Shown here: positions 9,101-16,379 of the stretch, piece after piece
Position numbering within the stretch: position 1 is the stretch's first letter
Layout of the letters: each line of letters begins with the position of its first letter
Assembly: GCF_004212635.1 (NCBI RefSeq)
Contig: NZ_PSRT01000042.1
Coordinates: 1-60,568, forward strand
Length of the DNA stretch: 60,568 bases
Direction of reading: 5' to 3'
Source: Bradyrhizobium genosp. SA-3
GTDB taxonomy: Bacteria > Pseudomonadota > Alphaproteobacteria > Rhizobiales > Xanthobacteraceae
Program-made: the position numbers and the translations under genes
Notes under the pieces: model-generated
The model's database searches: none
Seen by the model: the letters and a program-made list of their open reading frames with translations, nothing else
What the model was told of the DNA's origin: nothing

Positions 9101-9460
9101 CGCGGCAGCCAGCGGGCCGGACATGCCGGTCGCCTTCAGCATCGAGGCCGAGACCGGGTGTTCCCAGAAATCGGAGCTCGTAACCGCGGCCTCCGCGCGC
9201 TTGCGGGCTTCCTCGGTGCGGGACTCGTTCAGCTCGTCGGTTGCGATGTTGAGGTGGCGCTGCAGGATGCGCGCCATCTCGTTGGTAAACTTGCCGGTGT
9301 TCGTCTCGCTGTCCTGCGTGGCAGCACGCGCAGCAGCAGCAGCCGGGGCAAGCACGCCGCCGGTAACACTCGCTACGGCCGTCTTGCCGTAATCACCAAG
9401 CGTCGGGCTATCGTTGTTCTCTACGACTGGGTCGGGGACGTACTCGAACTCGCCGGCCAT
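3176..9460 (-). CDS. Giant polyvalent virion protein (InPase-like, zinc metalloprotease, PLxRFG-type)
   Basis: 2,094 residues from ATG 9460 (TTG 9463 also possible). Order: a Gly/Ala-rich hydrophobic N-terminal region (to ~290) that could interact with membrane; a Pro/Ala/Glu linker (~300-560); charged helical stretches; an InPase-like domain at ~815-935 (GDQVDVYMGPHPDSDHVFV then GKFDEHKAMLGY); a zinc metallopeptidase with HEIVH at 1075-1079; long helical regions; and a C-terminal part containing LSLQFKKYGQMM typical of PLxRFG phage proteins. Phage proteins of this kind are thought to travel in the virion and enter the cell with the DNA. The last ~160 residues lie in another frame (see 2700-3179). 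Confidence 0.85.
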   Translation of the reverse strand: MAGEFEYVPDPVVENNDSPTLGDYGKTAVASVTGGVLAPAAAAARAATQDSETNTGKFTNEMARILQRHLNIATDELNESRTEEARKRAEAAVTSSDFWEHPVSASMLKATGMSGPLAAAIFSGGPVGAALASGAMATGSYLNEIDKTLDAASDAELRQNNYYESLRSMGMDEGEARSMLKSKIVANKDVLNFAVGAIAGALGPAGKLAAGVAGKGAVGLASQEAGALARGAIGAAEGAVGGAAQGGVENATVQQSQIEAGLKKEFDDTALVNAVLEPALIGGVTGGIAGAAVGGKSKAKAEEIKARNAPEEVQEPSLNEVTAQPPKQSGSGVANPPVEAAPVGNPDSAPTRSETAYPKAEAAKAKGKGKVKGPTVETVEPSAPSIAEAAAIADLQQPRAPEAQAPEVPTPVAEAAQRVARPAQPEQPPVPAPVVAPEPAAPPEVAAASRRVEPQITPEVTQPQAAPDVRAPEVPAPAPTSPVQVEIAPTPPKAAVTPEPVKPVAPVEVTPAEPVKRPGRVLQVIKDKAAQEAETKANREAFRKANKNAKEVVELEANPEPAPKGKNWTKAEKEAREASAGNAKKIFDEHVPDDAEIPTTPQAREELRARLGKMIEAADAAGVKVPAKVGYEGTSDHVVYMRAAKDLHKKLGQKSFTGARRDKQIADFMVAERAAKKGDFGVLRETRKVEGDLAMRREQGDVEVKAAGGTAGAEAEAEPVHTAVPKSARGAVRDSGSENKAASPGKVLEGDAKAKAIAELNARMAKGKVDLAATRTEKPPEATSAKVVDKAAEKTNTSPTEAQKEAGNYAKATVKWHGMEIAIENPKGSVRKGKDANGKEWSVEMPDHYGYVKRSEGADGDQVDVYMGPHPDSDHVFVIHQQDFNGKFDEHKAMLGYTSNADALQAYDRAFSDGRGFERIKDIEIMTAQEFKDWVRSDKPKKAAKAGEEVLSEALTDTGVRNKFNSKKTVQALKTLKAKEALEALDLSHLTGVPKAMADLMLNRLKALVGDVDVHIVNKEQMAQASGDVATAFADDPLKGDRGLHNMRVADGKSDVFIRTDNLDNPEHTAHAVIHEIVHAATSRALYEDPKLAMTVKQMMTETKAHLLKHSGKEHYDELAAATKYAFTNVHEFVAEAMSNPKVQDFLATVPMSRELAAALRIPGQKMSLWDAFVHVVRKALEKSIGRVPQGERMIEGIVRLGTQFERAHLDVQRRRTAGEPVPVKIAVNPHALTERLIGEARDTVQRWAEDRAKVQDQEGKPWLLKARTMDQIAQAAEHYFGGNNPVRKVADTIEQMRVKALANLKKSEPIVDKLYSLEKKYKAQVDSSGKSMWEKFTTLVHDETMAGVFADRDLASQAHLGKDALKGKWAKAQHSDLASRFAELPEDLKAARSEAMRFFTAQQNAMSLGIIKNRVLKALGVDDDALARRIHEDRTTDADAATLGEQTLELIKEAKELSKIEGPYFPLMRRGNHVVRATYDVAAPQGAKKLSDNEFEFAGKDARDEAIAYAEKQDTRPEIKSVWVDPATGETHYPDGTKVTANDVQSEQRFRVAVQSRHVEFFETAREAQAAAYELAKQGLKVDGVEERRFEGGENRDLLSHQMATLVASLEKRKGYQDMTADQRRELKGALTEASIRFLGSTRIQSKRLPRRYVEGASNDLTRNTLDYAQSTAGYLAKLEHQPQLEAAVKEMRDAVTQDNSKNKSLARSSIANEIEERVAKANVFDEGGAWNSITKRVMTLSFMDKLFSPAFNIINSMQPAMVTMPTLAGRYGVGRSFDALSRAYRDVSGLGLIKAGVKDTIAKAKDGQAETTDLLSQIKRGLSSKERAMLDYLAERGSIDPEAGMEVSRLIKSRAGALGRLDSGLGYMEGIARQMPASIEMMNRSVTALATYRLELARGAGHEKAMAKAQETVNNTQGLYSATNTAPLFNHPVAKLSLQFKKYGQMMYHLIGSNIGKALRNAEPGERAEALKTLAGLTATHVAMAGALGLPTEPFKYLLMGAQAAGLTSTGWSDVEDKVRQTASNWFGKTGGEIITKGLPRALGIDLSSRVGLDSLSSFGEPRSNKEADVKKWMFDTVAARRSPSLATGSRA

Positions 9461-9468
9461 CAATAACC

Positions 9469-11169
9469 TTACGGCGTTACAGGGATTGCGTAGTCAGGTT
9501 CAGCGTTTTTGCGGATGTCGCCGTAGCGCTCGCGCTCGGCGGCCATGTCGTCGCTGATCTTCGCGTCCTTGATGTCCTTCGCGTTCTTGTCGCGCATACG
9601 CGTGTAGGCATCGCCGATCGCGCCGATCGCCTCCTTGACCACACCAGGCCCCTTCTTTTCTTCGGCCTCTTTGGTCTTCTTCAGCGCAGCCATCTTTTCG
9701 GCGCGGGCTGTCGCCATCGCGTCGAAATCATCATTGCTCATACGGATGGGGGCGCCCTTCCCGATCCGTACCTCGTACCCCTGATCGTCATCCAGCTTCT
9801 TCGTCGTAAAGCCGGTTTCCTTCGGGTTCTTGGCGTTCGGCGACATCAGCCGCCTCACGGCGTCGATCGCCTCATCATGCGTGATGTTGGGGTTGCTCTG
9901 ATAGAGCCGGTAGGCGCTTCCCTTGATCGCACGCTCCTCGTCGGGGCCGATCGCAGGCTTGCCGTCAACGGCCGGGAACGACTTGTCATAGGACGCATCT
10001 AGCGCGCTCAGAGCCTTCTCCTTGTCTGGCTCCTTCATGCCTTTCGGAGCGCCGCTACCGGCGGGCTGCTTCGCCGCGCGCTGTCCGGCCGCGTCCAGGA
10101 GGAACTGATCGAAGCCCTTGGTGGCGACGCCGAGCGCGGCCGCACCGAGCTGCTGCGGCGATGCGATGCCCTGGTGGATCACTTTGCCGTCAGGGCCGGT
10201 GACCGTGAAGCTGAGCTGACCGTCCGGCGACTTCTGGACCTTTAGATCCTTGCCATCAGGAATGTTCGCGTACGCCTTCATGGCGGCCTTGGCGGCGCCA
10301 TCAATATCGCCGTGGGCCGCGGCCGCGGCGCTGATCGCCGCATAGCGCTGCGACGCCATACGATAATGCTGCAGCATGGCGAATGCAGCGCGCTGGGCGC
10401 CCTGCGGATCACCCTGGCGGAGCTTGTACTGGTACACGGCGCTGAGCGCACTCATGTTACGCTCGCTCTCGCCCATCTCGTTGTTGGGGTCGATCTTCTT
10501 GTAGATTGCGTTCATGTCGGCCAGTGGAGCGGCGCCGGCGCCGCGGAAAAGCGCCTGCATGCGCTGCTGGCGGCCGGGCGACGGGATGCCACCTTGGGCA
10601 CCGAGCGCCTGCACGCCATACTTCAGGCCGGCAGCGGTCGCATCGTGAGCCGCCTCCACGCTGATTGGCGTGCGAGCACGCGCCGAGATGTCGGTCGAGG
10701 GCGCGCCGATCGCGGGAGCTGCGACGTCGTCTTCGTCATCCGGATCGGAGTCCTCGTCGATCATGCCGCCTTCGGCGTACATCGGCGTGCTCTCGGGCGG
10801 CTGGTCGCCACCAATCGCCGGCGCGGGCGTGAGGCCGGGGCGTGAGGCCGGACCCGGAATCGAAGCCGCCACCGGGTCTTCTTGCGGCGTGTTGTACGCC
10901 TTCAGCTGCGCATCGTAGATCGCGCCGCGTTTGCCCATTAGCGCGGCCGACTGACGCGATGCGGCAGTGCGGGCGCGGGTCGCCTCGATGTTCGCCTTCG
11001 CCTGCTCGTCCTTGAGCGGGTCGTTCATGTCCTGAACGGTCTTGTCGGCCAGCGCGGTCTGGTACCGCGTCATCGCGCGCTTGTACTGTTGGTCTCCCAT
11101 CGAGGAGACCAGCTTCTGGCCTGACTGGGCGGCGCTCAGAAAGTCCTTGATCTCTTGCGCAAAGCTCAC
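9469..11169 (-). CDS. Internal virion / ejection-type protein
   Basis: 566 residues starting GTG, overlapping the upstream TGA (GTGA). The N-terminal ~100 residues are helical and glutamine/alanine rich. An acidic stretch follows the MYAEGGMIDED motif. Residues ~190-330 are alanine-rich helices, and the C-terminus is highly charged. No enzyme motif is seen. Its place between the 374-residue protein and the giant polyvalent protein matches the run of ejection proteins in podoviruses. Family assignment is by context and composition. Confidence 0.6.
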   Translation of the reverse strand: MSFAQEIKDFLSAAQSGQKLVSSMGDQQYKRAMTRYQTALADKTVQDMNDPLKDEQAKANIEATRARTAASRQSAALMGKRGAIYDAQLKAYNTPQEDPVAASIPGPASRPGLTPAPAIGGDQPPESTPMYAEGGMIDEDSDPDDEDDVAAPAIGAPSTDISARARTPISVEAAHDATAAGLKYGVQALGAQGGIPSPGRQQRMQALFRGAGAAPLADMNAIYKKIDPNNEMGESERNMSALSAVYQYKLRQGDPQGAQRAAFAMLQHYRMASQRYAAISAAAAAHGDIDGAAKAAMKAYANIPDGKDLKVQKSPDGQLSFTVTGPDGKVIHQGIASPQQLGAAALGVATKGFDQFLLDAAGQRAAKQPAGSGAPKGMKEPDKEKALSALDASYDKSFPAVDGKPAIGPDEERAIKGSAYRLYQSNPNITHDEAIDAVRRLMSPNAKNPKETGFTTKKLDDDQGYEVRIGKGAPIRMSNDDFDAMATARAEKMAALKKTKEAEEKKGPGVVKEAIGAIGDAYTRMRDKNAKDIKDAKISDDMAAERERYGDIRKNAEPDYAIPVTP

Positions 11170-12290
11170 GCTGCCGCTCCCATGGGAATTGCCGGACCGC
11201 GCTGCTGCGGGGCGGGGCCGATCGCGGGCTTAGCCTGCGCGCCCTGCTTCTCCTGGCGTGCCTTCTGAATCATCGTTTGCAGCTGCTTCTCGCCGAGCCA
11301 CGACGTCACGTCGCGCGGCATGACGAACTCGCCTGCGTTGACGCGGATCTCGGGGCCGCCGTTGACCTGTGCCGGAACGTCGTCAGTAACAGCGCCTTGC
11401 GAAGGCGACGCATCCATCGGGATCGCGCCACCTTCCTCGAAGCCGAGCAGCTTTCCGCCGATCGTGTTGGTGCCCATGCCCATGACGCCGAGCCCGAGGC
11501 CAGCGATGCCACCGAGCGCCGCACCCCAACCGGAGGAGGCGCTTTGGTTCGCCTTCCACTGATTGAGCTCGTTCTGATAGCCCTGGTTGAGCGTGTTGCC
11601 CCACGTTCCGACCGCGCTGTTGCCGCCGGCAAAATACGAGCCGGGCGTTCCCATTGCCGAGGCGCCGGTTGCGAACGTCGAATTGCCGCTGTTCACCGCA
11701 CCGGTACCGGTACCGGCCGACGTGCCGTAGGACGCGTTGCTCTGCGCCGGAAGACCGTTGCCCATGTTGATGGCGTTGCCGCGCAGGGCGAGGCCGGTGG
11801 CTTCGGTATTCAGCGCGGACTGCGTACCTGCGGCAGCTTTCGCTGCGGCCTCTGCGGAGCGGGAACCAATATCGAGGGCAGCGTAGCGCGTGGACGACGG
11901 GTCGACACCGAACGACTCGAGCTGGCGAGTGGCGGCGTCGCGTGCGGCGGCGAAGTTCTGACCGACGGCAGCTTGCGCTGCACCGATCTGCTGATCACGT
12001 CGTTGCGGGGTGTCGTAGTTCTCGGCGTCCTGAAGATAGCGATCCTGCGCCGGCTCGTAGACGTCCTTGTAGCGCTGGTAGTACTCCTTCGCCTGCTGTT
12101 GGGTCTGGTCCTGGCCAGCCAGCAGTGAGTCAACGACCTTATCGGTCGTGCCCTTGTTTGCCGCATACTGATCTTTCGCCCAAGCGAGCTGATCCTGACC
12201 GAGCTTGTACTGGAGCTCGGCGGCTTCCTTGGAGGCGTTCGCGACGCCGCTCATATCAGGCGGCGGAGGAGCCGAGTTCTTACTTCCCAC
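11166..12290 (-). CDS. Internal virion protein with FEEGG / FVMPRDV motifs
   Basis: 374 residues from GTG 12290, preceded by CGAGGTAAAC, the recurrent ribosome-binding element. The N-terminal half is helical and glutamine-rich. The middle is Gly/Ser/Asn-rich low complexity with a glycine-rich hydrophobic patch (~255-285). The C-terminal part has LLGFEEGGAIPM and then VNAGEFVMPRDVTSWLGEK, a pattern seen in internal or injection proteins of phages with short tails. Its stop overlaps the next GTG. Exact role unknown. Confidence 0.6.
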   Translation of the reverse strand: MGSKNSAPPPPDMSGVANASKEAAELQYKLGQDQLAWAKDQYAANKGTTDKVVDSLLAGQDQTQQQAKEYYQRYKDVYEPAQDRYLQDAENYDTPQRRDQQIGAAQAAVGQNFAAARDAATRQLESFGVDPSSTRYAALDIGSRSAEAAAKAAAGTQSALNTEATGLALRGNAINMGNGLPAQSNASYGTSAGTGTGAVNSGNSTFATGASAMGTPGSYFAGGNSAVGTWGNTLNQGYQNELNQWKANQSASSGWGAALGGIAGLGLGVMGMGTNTIGGKLLGFEEGGAIPMDASPSQGAVTDDVPAQVNGGPEIRVNAGEFVMPRDVTSWLGEKQLQTMIQKARQEKQGAQAKPAIGPAPQQRGPAIPMGAAA

Positions 12291-12699
12291 GTTTACCTCG
12301 CTTCAGCCAGCGGCAGTCTTCTTTGCGCATCGACATGATGACGAGGTCGCCGTCGGGGAAGATCTCCGCGATGCGCGCCTCTTCGACGAAGCCAAGTTTG
12401 CGGTTGAACAAGATCGCTTTTTGGTTACCGCTGTGTATCGTGCCCGTAATTTTCTTCACGCCGAGCTGCTCGAACGGATAGCTGAACGTGATCCACAGCA
12501 TGTCCCGGTTGATCCAGTTTGGATCGAACCCGGCAACGTGAAGTCCTATTGAGGCACCAGTGAAGCCCGTGAAGATTACCCCGCCGAGTAACCGCCCGCC
12601 CTCCTCTCGCGAGATGACGTGATCACACTCTGGGTTGAAAAATGCGCCAGCTTCTTTCGCGATCGTTTTAGCGTGGGAGATGTTGCCGGAGATGATCAC
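12280..12699 (-). CDS. GNAT-like acetyltransferase (late region)
   Basis: About 139 residues from GTG 12699, five bases after the upstream stop. An open extension to 12747 exists but would overlap the tail gene. Features fit a small GNAT fold: a central strand region (ITGTIHSGNQKAILFNRKLG) and FVEEARI before a beta ending. GNAT enzymes transfer acetyl from acetyl-CoA. Small GNATs occur among tail genes of several podoviruses, with unknown targets. It overlaps the next gene start by 11 bases. The CoA-binding loop is not clear, so confidence is moderate. Confidence 0.55.
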   Translation of the reverse strand: MIISGNISHAKTIAKEAGAFFNPECDHVISREEGGRLLGGVIFTGFTGASIGLHVAGFDPNWINRDMLWITFSYPFEQLGVKKITGTIHSGNQKAILFNRKLGFVEEARIAEIFPDGDLVIMSMRKEDCRWLKRGKRGK

Positions 12700-12704
12700 T
12701 GGTC

Positions 12705-13655
12705 TCAATGGCCTAGCGTTGAGCCACTGATGATCTTGTTGGTCCACGTTGCGATGCCGCTGTTAACTTGGCCTGCCATCGACAACGTGCGAGCTGTGTC
12801 CGTACCAAATATCGACCCTGCTGACACAGTAACCGTTTGATAGTAGCCAGCCTGCGCCTCATGGAAGAAGACATAAAGGCCGAACAGACCGCCATCTACC
12901 CAAGGCGTCGTGTAAACGACATTCCCCAATCCATTATTCGCCCCCGACGCTGTAAAGGTGGCGGTGAACGACTCGCCAGCCCAACCAAGCACATTAATAC
13001 GTACGCCAGCATCAAGCTCGACCCAAGAAAGACTGCCCGTGCTGACGGTTGTTGATGATGAGCCGAAAAGCTGAACGCCCCTATCGTTGAACCAAGACCG
13101 CACCAACCGGTTCGAGTTGTCATCCTGAAACTGTCCGCTCGCGTTGGAATACGTCATCCCCACAAGCGTCTTAGTGGGATCGCCGCTCATGATCTCGACG
13201 CCGACGTTCCCGGCCGTGGTGTCGGTGGCGCGGCCCGTCGCAAAGGCTCCGACGACGACCGATCCGCCGCTGACTGAGGTGTACCAGTAGATCTTCGTGT
13301 TTGCGGCGGCTCCGAATTGTGAATTGCTGACCGTGATGCCGGTGGACGGGATAGAGTAGAGCGCGCCGTTGATCTTGATCTTGTTGCCGTTGAACGGGAT
13401 CAGCTTGCACGTCGTTGCATTGACGTAGATGAACCTGCACTGCCCGACTGGACCGACATCCGCGATTGCGGTACTGACGTCCGACGCACTTTGGTAGTTC
13501 TGCGAGCTTAGATCATCCGACGTAACGGCCGACACGCCGGAATTTCCGCGCTGCCCAGACAGGATCTCAAAACCCTGCTTCAGTGCGAGCAACGCATCGC
13601 GCAAGCTGTTCGGGTCGTTCGTGGGATCAGGGATCGCGGGATACTTCGGCGCCAT
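12705..13655 (-). CDS. Tail protein, probable fibre or hub-associated
   Basis: 316 residues, rich in Ser, Thr, Gly and Asn with predicted beta structure. The N-terminal ~70 residues are helical and could trimerise or attach to the tail. The rest is repetitive beta (for example GRATDTTAGNVGVEIMSGD). ATG 13655 overlaps the upstream stop (TGATG), so it is coupled to the tail-hub gene. No catalytic motif seen. The virion role is inferred from composition and neighbours. Confidence 0.6.
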   Translation of the reverse strand: MAPKYPAIPDPTNDPNSLRDALLALKQGFEILSGQRGNSGVSAVTSDDLSSQNYQSASDVSTAIADVGPVGQCRFIYVNATTCKLIPFNGNKIKINGALYSIPSTGITVSNSQFGAAANTKIYWYTSVSGGSVVVGAFATGRATDTTAGNVGVEIMSGDPTKTLVGMTYSNASGQFQDDNSNRLVRSWFNDRGVQLFGSSSTTVSTGSLSWVELDAGVRINVLGWAGESFTATFTASGANNGLGNVVYTTPWVDGGLFGLYVFFHEAQAGYYQTVTVSAGSIFGTDTARTLSMAGQVNSGIATWTNKIISGSTLGH

Positions 13656-15439
13656 CAGACCTTCAACAGCTCCTTCGCGCTGGTCGCCATCTGGAATGAT
13701 GCGATTTTCACGCGCGCCTCGAATTCCACCTGCCAGAAGTCTGCTTTGAACCCAGACGGGATTCGCATGATCTCGCCGGACGTGCGCAGCTCGCGGGTCA
13801 TTACCAGGCGCTCGTCCGCATAGAGACGCACCAGGCCGTATTGATCAGCGGCGAGCGTTTGGGGCTCGCTTGTGTTGCGCACCGGGTTCTGGGTTGGTGC
13901 CCAGGGTGGTACGTCGAAATAGACGCGCATCGCCGAGAAATTCTTTCGGTCGGTAGGCTGAAACACCTTGCTGCGCCAGAGCAGTACGTCGCGCGCGTTG
14001 ATCTCGTCCGCGATGTCGATGCGGTACAGGGCATCGTTACGGATGATGAGCGTTTCGCCCGACCAAGGATCGTGGAACACATTCGTCGTGGGCGACGTAC
14101 TCTGCAGTGTGTTGAAAGCCACTCGCTGGTTGGTTGGGTCGATCAACATCCCGTTGTAAGAGCCGGCAAAATCGTCCGGCTGATACACGTCAGTGCTGAA
14201 GGCATCCGTCTGCGCGAACCCGGAAGTCCGTGATCCATAAGCAAAATAGGCAGTGCCCAAACGAGTCGCGCGAAGAGTAAAGACCTTATTCAGCCGATTC
14301 CACTCGTCCTTCATGATCAGACCGTCGGTCACGACCGACGCGACACCGTTGGCTACAAGGACGAGACCGTTCGGCGAAGAGTAGTAGACACCCTCGGGCG
14401 CAGACACGATCGAGCCGCGCGACGTGCAGGGTTCGAACGCTGTCAGTTTCGACAACGTAATCGAGCTCGGGTTGATACCCGTGGCGACCATCGGATAACC
14501 AGACGTGCAGACCACGAGAGTCTGGTTGATAACACCGAGGCCAACGATCGGATATTCTACTGTGTTGGTGTACGACGTCGGCCAAGCATGCGGGCGGAAC
14601 GGTTCGCAGAACCACAGTTCGTTCGCACGCCACCCAGCGATCATTCCGTTCGGCATGGTGATCATGCCTTGCAAGTCGCTCGGTGGGCCTGTCCAGCCCG
14701 TGCTTTGTAGCTGATCGTTGGCAGACACCACCGCGTCAGCAGCCGTATCGGCGTAGGTCGTCGTCGAGGCAGCCACCTCGGCGACAAAGAAGTAGGTAGC
14801 GGTGCCCGTGCTCGATGTTACCGTCCGGTACACGCGAGCTTTGGAGAGGTTGTAGTTTGTGGTGTCGAGTCCGGACGGCGGTGTTAGGGTCAGCGTCCAT
14901 GTCGCATCGATCTTACCAGTGCCGAGCACAGGCGCGCTCGGCGGCCCCTCCTCCCCGAAAGCAGTTACCCAGGTCACGACGTATGCGCGCGAGACTGTGG
15001 TGGTCGACGATCCGCCAGTGATCGCGAGCGTAGGCGCTGCGCCAGGCTGTGGCACGCCGAGGATGTAAGAAGCCAAACCACCTTGGATACGCGCAGCAGA
15101 ATTTACACGCGGTGCACCGGAAGGGGTCGCCCAATAATAGCGACTGAACGAGTCGCCGGCGACCGGCGATCGCACCACGTCAGTGTCAATGTTCGGAAAT
15201 TCCATCCACGTCGAGTCGAGGATGTGGTCAGCATCAAGAACCGACGAGTTCGGGATGCGATAGACCTTACCGTACCCCGCATTCGTCATGTTCCGCACGA
15301 ACTTGGGTGAGACCATACCCACGAGTTGGCCGCTATAGAGCCAGGTGTTTTGCGAAACGGCCGCAGCCTGATCAGGCAGCAGGCGGCGATCCGTAGCCGG
15401 AATAGTTCCGCCGAATGCACTGACCTTGACTGCGACCAC
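13655..15439 (-). CDS. Tail hub / stabilisation-like protein with Fn3-like insert
   Basis: 594 residues from GTG 15439. It begins with an extended arm (IPATDRRLLPDQAAAVSQN). Around residues 130-235 there is a fibronectin-III-like region (AYVVTWVTAFGEEGPPSAPV). The second half has repeated beta segments suggestive of a propeller (EGVYYSSPNGLVLVANG). This layout recalls tail hub or packaged-DNA-stabilising proteins such as P22 gp10, but the match is by pattern only. It lies between the lysis cassette and the tail gene. Confidence 0.6.
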   Translation of the reverse strand: MVAVKVSAFGGTIPATDRRLLPDQAAAVSQNTWLYSGQLVGMVSPKFVRNMTNAGYGKVYRIPNSSVLDADHILDSTWMEFPNIDTDVVRSPVAGDSFSRYYWATPSGAPRVNSAARIQGGLASYILGVPQPGAAPTLAITGGSSTTTVSRAYVVTWVTAFGEEGPPSAPVLGTGKIDATWTLTLTPPSGLDTTNYNLSKARVYRTVTSSTGTATYFFVAEVAASTTTYADTAADAVVSANDQLQSTGWTGPPSDLQGMITMPNGMIAGWRANELWFCEPFRPHAWPTSYTNTVEYPIVGLGVINQTLVVCTSGYPMVATGINPSSITLSKLTAFEPCTSRGSIVSAPEGVYYSSPNGLVLVANGVASVVTDGLIMKDEWNRLNKVFTLRATRLGTAYFAYGSRTSGFAQTDAFSTDVYQPDDFAGSYNGMLIDPTNQRVAFNTLQSTSPTTNVFHDPWSGETLIIRNDALYRIDIADEINARDVLLWRSKVFQPTDRKNFSAMRVYFDVPPWAPTQNPVRNTSEPQTLAADQYGLVRLYADERLVMTRELRTSGEIMRIPSGFKADFWQVEFEARVKIASFQMATSAKELLKV

Positions 15440-15445
15440 TTCGTC

Positions 15446-15634
15446 TTACTCCTGGTTGGGTACGGGGCCGTATGCGGCGAGTGCGGCACGGCCGGCGGCT
15501 TGCTCGGCTCGGGTCTTCTCGTTGAGCGCCGGCGGCTTCGGCTTGGGCGCGTCCTCGACAACGGTCGCGAATTTCTTCGGTGCAGGTGTCGTGGCCGGGG
15601 CGGTTACCTTTTGGGTAACCTTCTCGTCTGCCAT
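15446..15634 (-). CDS. Small Ala/Pro/Lys-rich protein
   Basis: 62 residues, no recognisable domain: a flexible Ala/Pro/Lys sequence ending in an alanine-rich helix. AGGAG lies eight bases before ATG 15634. The N-terminal codons carry a strong GGTTACC-TTTT-GGGTAACC dispersed inverted repeat. Possibly a minor virion or chaperone-like protein; function unknown. Confidence 0.55.
   Translation of the reverse strand: MADEKVTQKVTAPATTPAPKKFATVVEDAPKPKPPALNEKTRAEQAAGRAALAAYGPVPNQE
15602..15620. repeat. Dispersed inverted repeat GGTTACC-N5-GGTAACC
   Basis: Seven-base arms (15602-15608 and 15614-15620) inside the coding region of the 62-residue protein. Member of the TTACC...GGTAA family in the leftward arm. 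Confidence 0.7.
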
Positions 15635-15645
15635 AAATGGTTCTC

Positions 15646-15912
15646 CTAGTTCGATCGCGCGCGGCCCTCGAGCAATCCGAGGCGGCGTTCATTCTCTCGT
15701 TGGCCGTCGCGCTGGTCTCTGGTGATCTGATCGATACGCGCGGTGGCGTAATCGAGCCGCTCGGAAACGGTCTTGGTCCAGTTGGCGACACGCTCATCGA
15801 GCCGCGAAAGCGTTGTCGACATCGAAAAGATGCCGATGACACCCGCGGCGATCAGCGACGTGCTCACGCCGAAGAAGATCTTGGTGAAGCGATCATCTGG
15901 TAGCTGGGCCAT
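15646..15912 (-). CDS. Single-pass membrane protein with coiled coil
   Basis: 88 residues from ATG 15912. One transmembrane segment (~residues 12-30, VSTSLIAAGVIGIFSM) is followed by a charged coiled coil rich in Arg, Asp and Glu. It overlaps the end of the o-spanin gene by 20 bases. The topology resembles small lysis-accessory proteins or a second holin-like partner. Function not established. Confidence 0.55.
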   Translation of the reverse strand: MAQLPDDRFTKIFFGVSTSLIAAGVIGIFSMSTTLSRLDERVANWTKTVSERLDYATARIDQITRDQRDGQRENERRLGLLEGRARSN

Positions 15913-16195
15913 AATATTTCCAATTCGGACAGCGCAGACGCTCCCCGGTTCGATTGTGGACACGCACTTGTACCTGCGTGTCTTGAGTGTCGTTCCGCGA
16001 GTAGTAGATCGGGCGCCAGGGGGCGCAGACCGTCTTGGCGTCAGTCGCGCCGATACCGATCGGGTTTGTCGTTTGGCAGCCAGCGAGAAGGCTTGCGAGC
16101 AATGTCCCGCTCAGCGCCAGCACGGGCGCGCAAGCCTTCCGAGAGGATCGCTTTTGTAGCTGCGTCCCATTGGGCGCGAACTCGTCTTTCGCCAT
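15893..16195 (-). CDS. Outer-membrane spanin lipoprotein (Rz1-like)
   Basis: 100 residues from ATG 16195 (GGAG six bases upstream; an in-frame ATG at 16213 is also open). The lipobox LLAGC puts the lipidated cysteine at residue 40, followed by Gln, consistent with outer-membrane sorting. The mature part is short with IYYSRNDTQDT, a pattern common to phage lysis lipoproteins. It overlaps the i-spanin gene by ~155 bases in another frame, the classic nested Rz/Rz1 layout. O-spanins join i-spanins to fuse inner and outer membranes at the end of lysis. Confidence 0.7.
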   Translation of the reverse strand: MAKDEFAPNGTQLQKRSSRKACAPVLALSGTLLASLLAGCQTTNPIGIGATDAKTVCAPWRPIYYSRNDTQDTQVQVRVHNRTGERLRCPNWKYYGPATR

Positions 16196-16379
16196 CGTAA
16201 ACTCCGATTGCATAGCAGACCGTGCCGGCAGTGATGATCGCGGCGACCCACGCCGCCGGTTTCCAAAGCGCGGGGCGAAACCAAACGACCGCGCCGCACG
16301 CGGCCATTGATGCTACCCAGAAGCTGATGTGCCCGACGATCGGCCAAATGCCGGCAAGCCAATACATTAGGGCGCCCAT
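16041..16379 (-). CDS. Inner-membrane spanin-like protein (Rz-like)
   Basis: 112 residues from ATG 16379, with GGGAG five bases upstream. Two hydrophobic segments (~3-35 and ~43-63) precede a charged periplasmic tail (DGERRVRAQWDAATK). The o-spanin gene is nested over its 3' half. Canonical Rz has one membrane segment, so the extra one makes this a variant or a holin/spanin hybrid. It overlaps the endolysin 3' end by a few codons. The role follows from position and nesting. Confidence 0.6.
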   Translation of the reverse strand: MGALMYWLAGIWPIVGHISFWVASMAACGAVVWFRPALWKPAAWVAAIITAGTVCYAIGVYDGERRVRAQWDAATKAILSEGLRARAGAERDIARKPSRWLPNDKPDRYRRD

